This document shows positions 37,968 through 46,093 of a DNA stretch of 64,000 nucleotides, one piece after another. Location: assembly GCF_019263745.1 (NCBI RefSeq), contig NZ_CP077107.1, positions 1,302,001 to 1,366,000 of the forward strand, written 5' to 3'. The DNA is from Methanospirillum hungatei (GTDB lineage Archaea > Halobacteriota > Methanomicrobia > Methanomicrobiales > Methanospirillaceae). A program made the position numbers and the translations under genes. Numbering within the stretch: the stretch's first letter is position 1; each line of letters begins with the position of its first letter. The notes under the pieces were generated by a model, which saw only the letters and a program-made list of their open reading frames with translations, had not been told where the DNA came from and made no database searches.

Positions 37968-38528
37968 ATGCCCCCAAGAAAAAAGGTAAATGTAGCCCCA
38001 ACAGGTAGCATGAACCCAAAAATCGAAAAAGCGTTAAATGAACAGATTAACGCTGAACTATATTCCGCATACCTGTATCTTTCAATGTCGTCATGGTTTG
38101 ACGCAACCGGTCTGAAAGGATTTTCAAACTGGGAACGAATTCAGGCAATGGAGGAACGGGATCATGCAATGAAAATATTGGATTATCTCCTCGCCAGAGG
38201 TGGTCGTGCTATCATGACACAGATAGATACACCCCAAAGCACCTGGAAAGATGCAAAAGATGCATTTGAAACACAATTATCCCATGAATTGAAAGTAACA
38301 AGTCTCATTCATAGCCTGATGGATCTTTCCATTGCAGAAAAAGACCATGCAACGGTAAATTTCCTCCAATGGTTTGTTAATGAACAGGTCGAAGAAGAAG
38401 AAAATGCACGAACTATTCTTGATCAACTCAAGATGATTAGTGTAGAAAAAGGGGTTGGTCTTTTGTATATGCTGGATAAAGAACTTGGAACCAGAACATA
38501 TACTGCTCCGAATACATCTGACTCCTAA
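37968..38528 (+). CDS. Ferritin (non-haem)
   Basis: Iron storage protein of the ferritin type, cytoplasmic. 186 residues from the ATG at 37968, or 172 from the ATG at 38010, which is nearer to the family length. Core motifs: ALNEQINAELYSAYLYLSM (first ferroxidase Glu), AMEERDHAMKI (Glu and His ligands), and NEQVEEEENA with the Gln/Glu of the last site. AAATATTT at 37941-37948 may be a TATA element that puts transcription start near 37968, which would make that ATG leaderless. Confidence 0.92.
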   Translation: MPPRKKVNVAPTGSMNPKIEKALNEQINAELYSAYLYLSMSSWFDATGLKGFSNWERIQAMEERDHAMKILDYLLARGGRAIMTQIDTPQSTWKDAKDAFETQLSHELKVTSLIHSLMDLSIAEKDHATVNFLQWFVNEQVEEEENARTILDQLKMISVEKGVGLLYMLDKELGTRTYTAPNTSDS

Positions 38529-38551
38529 AAATTTTTAAAAAACACTTGATG

Positions 38552-39316
38552 TCATTGAACCTCTACCTGAACTGATGGATCAAAAGGATTTGTCCTCACT
38601 GCAAGTGAATACAGGTACGGGTAATTTTTGTTCAGATATCCCATATAATGGACCCATTCGAATGTAAGTGCCTTATAAACCCTGCCAATATCCCCTGCAA
38701 GATGAATCCGATCTGAAGTACTGACATGAGATGGATCAGAACGATGTCCAAGTTCTGCAGTCAGATGAAATGCTGCCTGTAATAAAAAGGTAAAACTCTG
38801 ATGTTCCAGCATGACCGGATTTTCCATGAGACGAAGCAGAAAATTTCTCTTTTTTTGAAGAAAATCATGTATTTCCAGAAGATCCAGCTGCTCAGGTTCG
38901 AGTTTAAAATGATGTTCGGCTACAACACGCTGCATTACCCGCTCATCTGGTCGCTCTTTCCCCTTAAGTAAAAAAGAATCCCCAAAGTTGTGTTTATCAA
39001 CATCAGCGGGAATAATTCGCCTGAGCAGATCATTTCCAACTTCAGTAAAAAATAAACCAATCACAATATTGAGTTTTTCAAGTCTGGCATTTCTGGCGCG
39101 TCTTGAAAGTAATTCGTTTATTACCAGTGTAACAAGTAAAACGTTGATGAAAAGAAATCCAAAAGAGTTGAAGATGTATTCTATTGTTCCTGGGACATTA
39201 TCTATAACGGTAAGTTTTGTCATATACACAACTGCAGAACAACTAACCAGAATTATCCCAAGTCTGGCCTGCCACGGAATTACAACCATGAGTATTCTTA
39301 GGTTCTCCGGATGCAT
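38552..39316 (-). CDS. Hypothetical protein with two N-terminal membrane helices
   Basis: 254 residues. Two hydrophobic segments (about 16-34 and 50-67), then a soluble helical domain rich in charged residues and His (for example RVVAEHHFKLEPEQLDLL). I do not recognise the family. Faces a small unknown gene on the + strand; GAGAGG just before the ATG supports the start. Confidence 0.78.
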   Translation of the reverse strand: MHPENLRILMVVIPWQARLGIILVSCSAVVYMTKLTVIDNVPGTIEYIFNSFGFLFINVLLVTLVINELLSRRARNARLEKLNIVIGLFFTEVGNDLLRRIIPADVDKHNFGDSFLLKGKERPDERVMQRVVAEHHFKLEPEQLDLLEIHDFLQKKRNFLLRLMENPVMLEHQSFTFLLQAAFHLTAELGHRSDPSHVSTSDRIHLAGDIGRVYKALTFEWVHYMGYLNKNYPYLYSLAVRTNPFDPSVQVEVQ

Positions 39317-39363
39317 TACCTCTCTTACAGAAATAATAGGATAAAAGACTCAAATATACAGAT

Positions 39364-39702
39364 ATGCCACGAGAGTTATCTGAACGGGATATTGCACTTT
39401 TAAAAATTCTTGCCCCTGAATTTTGTGGAGAGTCCTGTACAGGTTCAGGAATGTTTTATCGTTCCATCCTCCCTCCGGTTGCGAATCATTATGCATCTGA
39501 TGCTGAAGATTTTCGTCTCCGGATAAGCAGATTAGATGCTGATGATATTGAGTACCTGGTAAACCTTGTGATGTCCGGAGAAGAAAGTCTCCATTGCATT
39601 TCGCCTGAATATTATGAAATACTAGAGAAAAAAATTGCAGAACTTCTCGGTGATACTATTGCACGAAGAGTTGCGGGTTTTTATGCTATGTCCTGTGAAT
39701 AA
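39364..39702 (+). CDS. Small hypothetical protein
   Basis: 112 residues, acidic, probably cytoplasmic. Contains CGESCTGSG (two Cys, residues about 21-25) and a helical C-terminus. No family recognised. Codon use and composition resemble its neighbours, and no other frame is better, so I take it as real. Confidence 0.65.
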   Translation: MPRELSERDIALLKILAPEFCGESCTGSGMFYRSILPPVANHYASDAEDFRLRISRLDADDIEYLVNLVMSGEESLHCISPEYYEILEKKIAELLGDTIARRVAGFYAMSCE

Positions 39703-39749
39703 GAGATTCACCCACTAGCACAATATACCAGCTCATCAAATTTCTATAT

Positions 39750-40613
39750 ATGAAACGATACCCATTATTTTTCACCATCACTCTCCTGATGCTGATTTGT
39801 ATCGCGTATCCGGTACAAGCATATATTATCACCATTGATGCCCCGAAAACCATGATTAAGGGAACTCCATTAACTGTTACCGGAAGCACGTCCTTTCCTG
39901 AGGACTCATATTTTGATCTGGTACTCTTTTATTCAAAATATACAGCAGGAGAAGTAGCACGAACACGGGTAATAGTAGATAAGACACAGGTATTCCGTGT
40001 TGATTTTGATACCCGCAATCTTGAAAAAGGTCAATACAAAGTAGAAGTTCATAATGTTGTTTCAGACAATGAATTGTTTGTAGAACGACAACTGGGATCT
40101 TCTTCAGTAGTAAGAAAAATTGTTCAGATTACTGACAGATCTGATGAAATAACACTGACATCTCCTCAAAGCCAACAAATTGCACAGGCATTAACCATTT
40201 CTGGCAGAATGAGAGGAATTGGCGATGGGGTGCTTACTGTTCGGCTCTTTGGGCCTTATGAATTTATGCATGGCCCACAACAGGTCATTACAAAGAAAGG
40301 ATTTGCAGATAACTCTGGAGAATTTTCAACCACAATACCTGTTCCTTCCTCTGGAGAGTACCAGGCAAGCATATCAGATAAATCCGGATATATCGGTGAA
40401 TATACATTTACCGTATCAGATCCATCACAATCCGAGGGAACAGCTCTGACAACTGAACCAACAGAGGAACCAACCAGTGCACCTACACCAGTCATTACAC
40501 CAGAAACCATAATAGCACCTCCCAGCCCGACTCCAACACAATCATCATTTCCCTTTATTAGCCTGTTATCAGCGATTATCGGAGCAGTATTTATTCTTAA
40601 TAAAAAAGACTGA
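39750..40613 (+). CDS. Surface-anchored Ig-like protein with Thr/Pro stalk
   Basis: 287 residues. Signal peptide (about 1-24, ending VQAY), two beta-rich domains (about 25-128 and 133-225), a Thr/Pro/Glu-rich stalk (about 228-265) that is likely glycosylated, and a C-terminal membrane helix (FPFISLLSAIIGAVFIL) with a short basic end. This is the usual plan of archaeal cell-surface proteins in Methanomicrobiales. Ligand unknown. Confidence 0.8.
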   Translation: MKRYPLFFTITLLMLICIAYPVQAYIITIDAPKTMIKGTPLTVTGSTSFPEDSYFDLVLFYSKYTAGEVARTRVIVDKTQVFRVDFDTRNLEKGQYKVEVHNVVSDNELFVERQLGSSSVVRKIVQITDRSDEITLTSPQSQQIAQALTISGRMRGIGDGVLTVRLFGPYEFMHGPQQVITKKGFADNSGEFSTTIPVPSSGEYQASISDKSGYIGEYTFTVSDPSQSEGTALTTEPTEEPTSAPTPVITPETIIAPPSPTPTQSSFPFISLLSAIIGAVFILNKKD

Positions 40614-40655
40614 ACAAAAAATTACAGAAAATTTTTTAGAGATATGTCTTTTCAA

Positions 40656-41321
40656 TTAGGATTTTTGATGATAATCGATGAAAATCCCAATAAGGACAAC
40701 CAGAACTGCCCCTATGAGTATACCCAAAGCAAGATCTGAAAAATAAAAAAGGGGCTCAATGAACGTTTCAGTAATCGGGGTTCCCATAGCCAAAGGTGCT
40801 GGAGCAGCTTCCATGGTTTGCTCCATTGCAAATGAACCAGTATTCATCACCATTTTAGCAACTCCATCCCCGGTTGCAGAATCTGATGAAGAAACTACTC
40901 CCCAGGTTTTGAAATTATTCACATATGCAAGGATACACGCCACTGCCAGTGGAAGTGAAAGTAATGTTGCGCATCTGGTCAGGACTGTTTTTATATCATG
41001 TTTTTTGGATGAAACTATGAGGACCTGATCAATAAGCCGGTATACTTTCATTTCCCGGCCTTTCACGCTATACCGGGTTTTACTCACTTCTATTAGACCA
41101 GCAGAGGCTAAGTTTTCAAGATGATACATAACCGTTGAAACCGGGATCTGTAATTCCTCGGCCAGTACCATTGCGGTTACCTCCCTCCCGGACATTGAAG
41201 ATAGAATTTTTCCTGCCGTTTCACTAGCAATTGCTTTCCCGATAAGCCGGGTCTGCTCATCTTCCGGTGAGAGCAGCCTGACTTTCTGGGTTTGTTCTGA
41301 ACTTATCTGATCATCAGACAT
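40656..41321 (-). CDS. Membrane-anchored winged-helix (ArsR-like) regulator
   Basis: 221 residues. The N-terminal winged helix (about residues 25-110) has SVTMYHLENLASAGLIEVS-like recognition features (here STVMYHLENL) and a wing with GREMKVYRL. Two membrane helices follow (about 128-148 and 195-217) with a short outside loop between. So the DNA-binding domain is tethered to the membrane. Its start lies inside the 3' end of alaS (8-base overlap), so it may be cotranscribed with it. Targets unknown. Confidence 0.82.
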   Translation of the reverse strand: MSDDQISSEQTQKVRLLSPEDEQTRLIGKAIASETAGKILSSMSGREVTAMVLAEELQIPVSTVMYHLENLASAGLIEVSKTRYSVKGREMKVYRLIDQVLIVSSKKHDIKTVLTRCATLLSLPLAVACILAYVNNFKTWGVVSSSDSATGDGVAKMVMNTGSFAMEQTMEAAPAPLAMGTPITETFIEPLFYFSDLALGILIGAVLVVLIGIFIDYHQKS

Positions 41322-44064
41322 GGAGTGCAGTTTTAATGAAATTCTCACCGGTTGCAAGTGCCTCATCTATCTTTGATGTGTCTGGACCTCCACCTTGTGC
41401 AAGGGTTGGTTTTCCTCCACCTTTTCCACCAAGCACTACACATACCGATGCGATAAGATCACCAGCTTTGATATTTTTGTTACCGGATGAAACAACTACA
41501 CGGGCAGTCTCGCCACCAGCAACAAGAACCGCAATCCCACCTTTATCTGAAATACCTGTTGCAACTTTTACCAGTTCAGGATTTGGAAGATCAAGCCGCT
41601 TTAAAAGGACTGATACACCATTGTAATCAACAGTCTCCAGATTTTTTAGTTCCATCTCACTGATTCTGGCAGAAAGACGTTCAATCTCCTTTCTTTGTTC
41701 TTTCCACTCCTCAAAGAAACGTTTTGAAGTTGCTGGAAGAGCATCTACCTGTACAGAGAATGCTTCAGCTGATTTGTTCAGAATATCTTCCTGGTGGTGT
41801 TTATGTTGTATTGCGGCTAATCCTGCAGCAAATTCAAGACGTTCCACACCATCCTGAACATGTTCTACACGAATTATAGTAATTGTTCCAACATCACCAG
41901 TTTGGGCACAATGAGTTCCTGCACATGCTTCAATATCGCCCGCTACTTTCACTACCCGGATGCGGGATCCAGGAGGGACACCTCCCTGGTACAGACAGAA
42001 TCCATATTTTTGTTCCGCTTCTGTCCGGTCTTCCCAACCAATCGTCGTTGCGGTATTTGCCATTACAAGCCTGTTTGCCACAACTTCGATCTTTTTGAGT
42101 TCTTCAGGACTGATGTGTTTATAATGCCTGATATCAATTCGAGAACTATATTCTCCTTTTTGTGCACCAGCCTGATGAATATGAGCCCCAAGGACTTCTT
42201 TTGCAGCATAAAGAAGAATGTGTGTTGCAGTATGATGTCTCATCAAAGACAGCCGACGATCTTCATCAAGTATTCCACGAAGAGTATCTCCTTTTCGGAC
42301 GATACCTCCGGAAATACGGTGAAGGATGGATTCACCAAGTTTTAATGTATCACTGACTCTGACGGTAAGACCATCGGGTGTCAAAAGCAGTCCGGTATCT
42401 CCTGGCTGGCCACCACCCTCAGGATAGAAGAGAGTCTGGTCAAGAACGACATATTCATTATCAAATATCTCAAGGACTCGTGCTTCAAACTCCATGGATC
42501 CCGGACGTTCATAATAGAGTTTTTTCGTTTCAGGAAGATGGGCTAACCGATCAAGATAATCAAACAGTGGGTTTTTCTCCTGCACCTGTTCAGATTCAGA
42601 ATGCATGTCTGCAATCCGGGAGTAAAAATCATCCGGCAGATCAACTACAGCACCCTGTGCTGTTGCCAGATCGCGAACCATGTCTGGAGGAATTCCATGG
42701 GAATCGTAGAGCGTAACAATCTCTTCAAGAGGGATCTTTTCACATTTCTTTTTATACGTCTGGGCAAGACGATCTACCGTTCTTGCACCACGATCCATTG
42801 TTGTCCGGTACTTATCCACCTCACGGTCAACGATCTCCATGACTACATCAAGATCCTGTTCAAACCTTGGAAGCCCAATAATCTTCATCTGCCGCTCGAT
42901 GAGATCAGATAATTTGTCATCAGGAAGATCAAGTTCACGCATCATCCGTAATGTCCGGCGAATAACAAGTCGTGCCAGATACCCGTCTTTTGCATTTGAT
43001 GGAACAATACAATCTCCAAGCATGTACGAAAGACAGCGGGTATGATCAACGATTGCATATACACTCTCAACCGGAGCTATCATCTTTTCGAGTTTATCAA
43101 CAGGTATTCCGATTTTATCAGCAACTTTTTGCCGCAGTTCATAAATCCGCTGTCCGGATATATCCATAAGACCTGCAAACTTTGCATTTTCTCCAAGAAT
43201 ACGGATAAAATCTGGATCATGCAGACGATGCCCAAATCCTGCTTCCTGCATGACATGGCTGACCATCTCAGGAAATACCGCATCATATATTGTTGGAGAA
43301 CCCTGTGATGCCCAGACAAATCGCTCAAGCCCATACCCGGTATCTACAATCCGAAGTGTCATCGGATAATAGGGCGTCCCTTCAAGTTCAATTGGTGGTT
43401 TGTCTGTCTTTTGTTTACCAAGACTCATGAACACCAGAGTAGCAACTTCAAGGCCGCCAATAAGCACTTCAACACTCGGGCCTGCATTCCCTCCACCTAT
43501 CCATGGGTGCTCTTTATAGGTCACCATCTCTTTGTTTGCACCAAGGGAGGTAAGCAATTGATCACACAGTTCAACAGTCCGATCTTTCCAATAAACCTCT
43601 TTCTCATCAGAGTTGAATGCATGGTGCGCCATCATTTCAAAACAGGTCAGATGACGACCAGACCGCCCGACAGAATCTAAATCATTCAGTCGGATACAGG
43701 GCTGTGAGATGGTGAGCGGGTTTGCTGGGGGTGGCACTACTCCACTCGTAACAAAAGGCTGAAAATCTGCTATAGATGCTATCGTAAGGTAGATATCGTC
43801 ACGCCATCGTGCAGCTACAGGATACCGATCAATTCGTGTATGTCCTTGTTTTTCAAAGAATGAAAGATATGCTTCCCGCATCTCATCGACAGTATGGGGC
43901 CTGAAGATAGGATTTCCAATAAACTGGTATGGTTCACAGGGAGCATCCCCGCACACGGTCCGATCAGGATCCCGGGTCCAGAATGCCTTTCCACACGAAG
44001 TACAAATGTTTCGAGTGAGACCTTCGGACCTGAAATATTCAAGTTGATATTCATTTTCCATCAT
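41314..44064 (-). CDS. alaS: Alanyl-tRNA synthetase (archaeal type)
   Basis: 916 residues. Archaeal AlaRS with an N-terminal zinc-like Cys group (CTSCGKAFWTRDPDRTVCGDAPC, key Cys only), class II catalytic core (FEMMAHHAF, WGGxGPS-type GGGNAGPSVEVL), the editing-domain HxxxH (RHHTATHILLYAA) and CAGTHC, and the C-terminal oligomerisation domain with GGKGGGKPTLAQGGG. A second ATG one codon downstream (44061) is equally likely as the start. Confidence 0.97.
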   Translation of the reverse strand: MMENEYQLEYFRSEGLTRNICTSCGKAFWTRDPDRTVCGDAPCEPYQFIGNPIFRPHTVDEMREAYLSFFEKQGHTRIDRYPVAARWRDDIYLTIASIADFQPFVTSGVVPPPANPLTISQPCIRLNDLDSVGRSGRHLTCFEMMAHHAFNSDEKEVYWKDRTVELCDQLLTSLGANKEMVTYKEHPWIGGGNAGPSVEVLIGGLEVATLVFMSLGKQKTDKPPIELEGTPYYPMTLRIVDTGYGLERFVWASQGSPTIYDAVFPEMVSHVMQEAGFGHRLHDPDFIRILGENAKFAGLMDISGQRIYELRQKVADKIGIPVDKLEKMIAPVESVYAIVDHTRCLSYMLGDCIVPSNAKDGYLARLVIRRTLRMMRELDLPDDKLSDLIERQMKIIGLPRFEQDLDVVMEIVDREVDKYRTTMDRGARTVDRLAQTYKKKCEKIPLEEIVTLYDSHGIPPDMVRDLATAQGAVVDLPDDFYSRIADMHSESEQVQEKNPLFDYLDRLAHLPETKKLYYERPGSMEFEARVLEIFDNEYVVLDQTLFYPEGGGQPGDTGLLLTPDGLTVRVSDTLKLGESILHRISGGIVRKGDTLRGILDEDRRLSLMRHHTATHILLYAAKEVLGAHIHQAGAQKGEYSSRIDIRHYKHISPEELKKIEVVANRLVMANTATTIGWEDRTEAEQKYGFCLYQGGVPPGSRIRVVKVAGDIEACAGTHCAQTGDVGTITIIRVEHVQDGVERLEFAAGLAAIQHKHHQEDILNKSAEAFSVQVDALPATSKRFFEEWKEQRKEIERLSARISEMELKNLETVDYNGVSVLLKRLDLPNPELVKVATGISDKGGIAVLVAGGETARVVVSSGNKNIKAGDLIASVCVVLGGKGGGKPTLAQGGGPDTSKIDEALATGENFIKTALHV

Positions 44065-44102
44065 GAGGATTGCCTGCGATGCCTTAGATATCCGCTTGTA
44101 TT

Positions 44103-44438
44103 CTATATGGGTGTAATTCCCTGATCTTTCAAATCTTCATAATACCAGAGATCGATAAGTTCGTATCTCCCGATAGCACGGGAAATCAGAACGGCTAAAA
44201 TATGAGCACACATTCCACCCCGATGAAGAAAATCATCACATGAACAGTAATTACCCTCGACCACATATTCCCCGGTTTCACCAACAACCACAAAAAAATC
44301 CCGATATCGTTTAACCCGGTCATGATCAATTATTTCCAGGGCTTTTACTCCACGATTACGGTAAAATCCACCTATCCGTCTTCGCATCCGCTCATCGAGA
44401 ACATTGGTATCATACAAATCATCAAGAGGAGTAATCAT
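44103..44438 (-). CDS. SWIM zinc-finger protein
   Basis: 111 residues. A single SWIM motif, C-x-C-x(8)-C-x-H (YCSCDDFLHRGGMCAHI, about residues 66-82), predicted to bind zinc and DNA or protein. The rest is short beta/alpha with no other domain. Its start overlaps the Nif3-like stop by ATGA, and alaS follows 38 bases later. Confidence 0.85.
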   Translation of the reverse strand: MITPLDDLYDTNVLDERMRRRIGGFYRNRGVKALEIIDHDRVKRYRDFFVVVGETGEYVVEGNYCSCDDFLHRGGMCAHILAVLISRAIGRYELIDLWYYEDLKDQGITPI

Positions 44439-45172
44439 GCATGTGTGAGCAATTGGGGAGGATCATCAATATAGGTCCATCCATATTTTTCTGCCAAAAC
44501 GCGCATTGAGGGAGATTCAAGAGCATAATGAGTTGATTCCAGAAGAGGGATGGGTGATGATCGAAATACTGAATGACGAAGTTCTGCTGAAAGAAATGCA
44601 TCAGCTCCAAGTCGTGTCGCTTCATGGATGATGTCTATATCAAATCCTGATCCCGCTACAATAGCCAATCGCCTTATGGAATGAATTTTTCCCCATATGC
44701 GTAAAGGAGCATGAAGTTTTTGAGTTATTTCTTCTAACGTTATTGAACATGTTCCAACGAGCCCAAGTGACATTGGAGTTGTATCAGTGAGCCCAAGTAT
44801 ATCAGCCAGAATGTCATTTACGCCTCCAGGTGCATGATCCCAATTTGTATGCATCACATAGACATTCAGACCAGAGCTTAAAATTTCAGATAATAAAAGG
44901 GCATTATCACCATTGATACGAGTCAGCGGATTCCATATAGGAGTATGATGTGCTACCAAAAGGTCAGCATTTTGAGCAATTGCAGCCCGGACAACTGTAG
45001 GAGTAACATCAAGGCAGGTATTTATTCTATTAATTTCATTTTTTCCTTCAACAATTAATCCAATTCTACCTGAATCAAATGGCTCTGCAAGTTCAGGAGG
45101 TGCTAATCCTTCAAGAATTTCGATAATCTCCTGACGTGAATGACCCTGATGAGATGGATGGATCTTTTCCAT
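44435..45172 (-). CDS. Nif3-like dinuclear metal-centre protein
   Basis: 245 residues of the Nif3/YbgI family. Metal ligands are visible: the double-His LVAHHTPIW near residue 75, MHTNWDHAPGG near 106-116, and the final ESTHYALESP near 218. LTRI, the usual GLTRI-like part, follows the HH motif. Family members have been called GTP cyclohydrolase I type 2 or hydrolases, but the biological role is open. Coupled to the SWIM gene. Confidence 0.88.
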   Translation of the reverse strand: MEKIHPSHQGHSRQEIIEILEGLAPPELAEPFDSGRIGLIVEGKNEINRINTCLDVTPTVVRAAIAQNADLLVAHHTPIWNPLTRINGDNALLLSEILSSGLNVYVMHTNWDHAPGGVNDILADILGLTDTTPMSLGLVGTCSITLEEITQKLHAPLRIWGKIHSIRRLAIVAGSGFDIDIIHEATRLGADAFLSAELRHSVFRSSPIPLLESTHYALESPSMRVLAEKYGWTYIDDPPQLLTHA

Positions 45173-45212
45173 GTATTGAACTGGTGGGATTACTAAAAAA
45201 AGTATAAGATCC

Positions 45213-45728
45213 TTATGTTTGGTGAATCAACCGAAGTTCTTCTTCTCCCATATCTATTCTGCCCTGACAAATATATATTGCAGTCCGAATTAACGATGCC
45301 ATATAAATATCATCAGACCCCGGAACTCCTTCATGTATTATCCGACTTACAAGATGCAACGCATCATCATCCGCTCCTGTCTGCATAAGAGCATATGCAT
45401 GAGCCACATGAGGACCACAGACCCCTGGTTTAAATGAACGTACCTTTCGATCAGGAGGAAACCATTCTTTGTGGTATTGAGTTCTCCATCCAATCACATT
45501 GAGCAATTGCCCGGCCTGTTCAAAAACCATCCACTCAGGGGGAACTGATGCAATGATCTCCTGAAGCAGACTGACAGCTCGATCCAGATCTCCGTCTTTT
45601 TTCGAGACTTCAATCATAGCCATCGAAAATGCACGATGAAATGGAGTTGGATTTGTACAACATATCGGAGGAGCTATCCGACCCGCTATCATATACCAGA
45701 TGTCAGGGACATAATCCAGAGTGTTCAT
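45213..45728 (-). CDS. Hypothetical TPR-like helical protein
   Basis: 171 residues, mainly helical, with repeat-like segments (DLDRAVSLLQEIIASVPPEW; ADDDALHLVSRIIHEGVPGSDD) that look like tetratricopeptide helices. No named family. An ICC pair near residue 23 is the only Cys cluster. Ends 41 bases before the Nif3-like gene, and starts 3 bases after mscL on the same strand. Confidence 0.68.
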   Translation of the reverse strand: MNTLDYVPDIWYMIAGRIAPPICCTNPTPFHRAFSMAMIEVSKKDGDLDRAVSLLQEIIASVPPEWMVFEQAGQLLNVIGWRTQYHKEWFPPDRKVRSFKPGVCGPHVAHAYALMQTGADDDALHLVSRIIHEGVPGSDDIYMASLIRTAIYICQGRIDMGEEELRLIHQT

Positions 45729-45730
45729 TG

Positions 45731-46036
45731 TTATTTCTTTTCTACCTTCTCTTCACCCATCACAACTTTTGCGATCATGAAAACAACTATAGCAATAATG
45801 ATAAAATTTATACACTCTGCACCAAAAGGCCCGATACCAAAATTGATTGATCCTACTGGCAATACTGCTTCTTTCCAATTTCCGGAAGGGGTCAGGACAC
45901 CAATTATTGGCATAATAAGATTGTCAACAAATGATTTTACAAGAGCAGTTGCTGCTACACCCATGATAAATGCCACTGCTAACGCAACAACTTTGTACTC
46001 TTTTAAAAATTCAAAAAATTCTGCTAATAAAGACAT
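45731..46036 (-). CDS. mscL: Large-conductance mechanosensitive channel MscL
   Basis: 101 residues from the ATG at 46036. The N-terminal helix (LLAEFFEFLKEYKV), first membrane helix (VALAVAFIMGVAATALVKSFVDNLIMPIIG) and second (FIIIAIVVFMIAKVV) are all family-like. It opens under membrane stretch to release solutes in osmotic shock. Seven residues of open frame before this ATG are not conserved. Short C-terminus without the long cytoplasmic helix. Confidence 0.93.
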   Translation of the reverse strand: MSLLAEFFEFLKEYKVVALAVAFIMGVAATALVKSFVDNLIMPIIGVLTPSGNWKEAVLPVGSINFGIGPFGAECINFIIIAIVVFMIAKVVMGEEKVEKK

Positions 46037-46093
46037 GGTAGTCACAGGTATATCCAATCGAATAACAATTGAAGCTTTGCATGATAGAATTGA

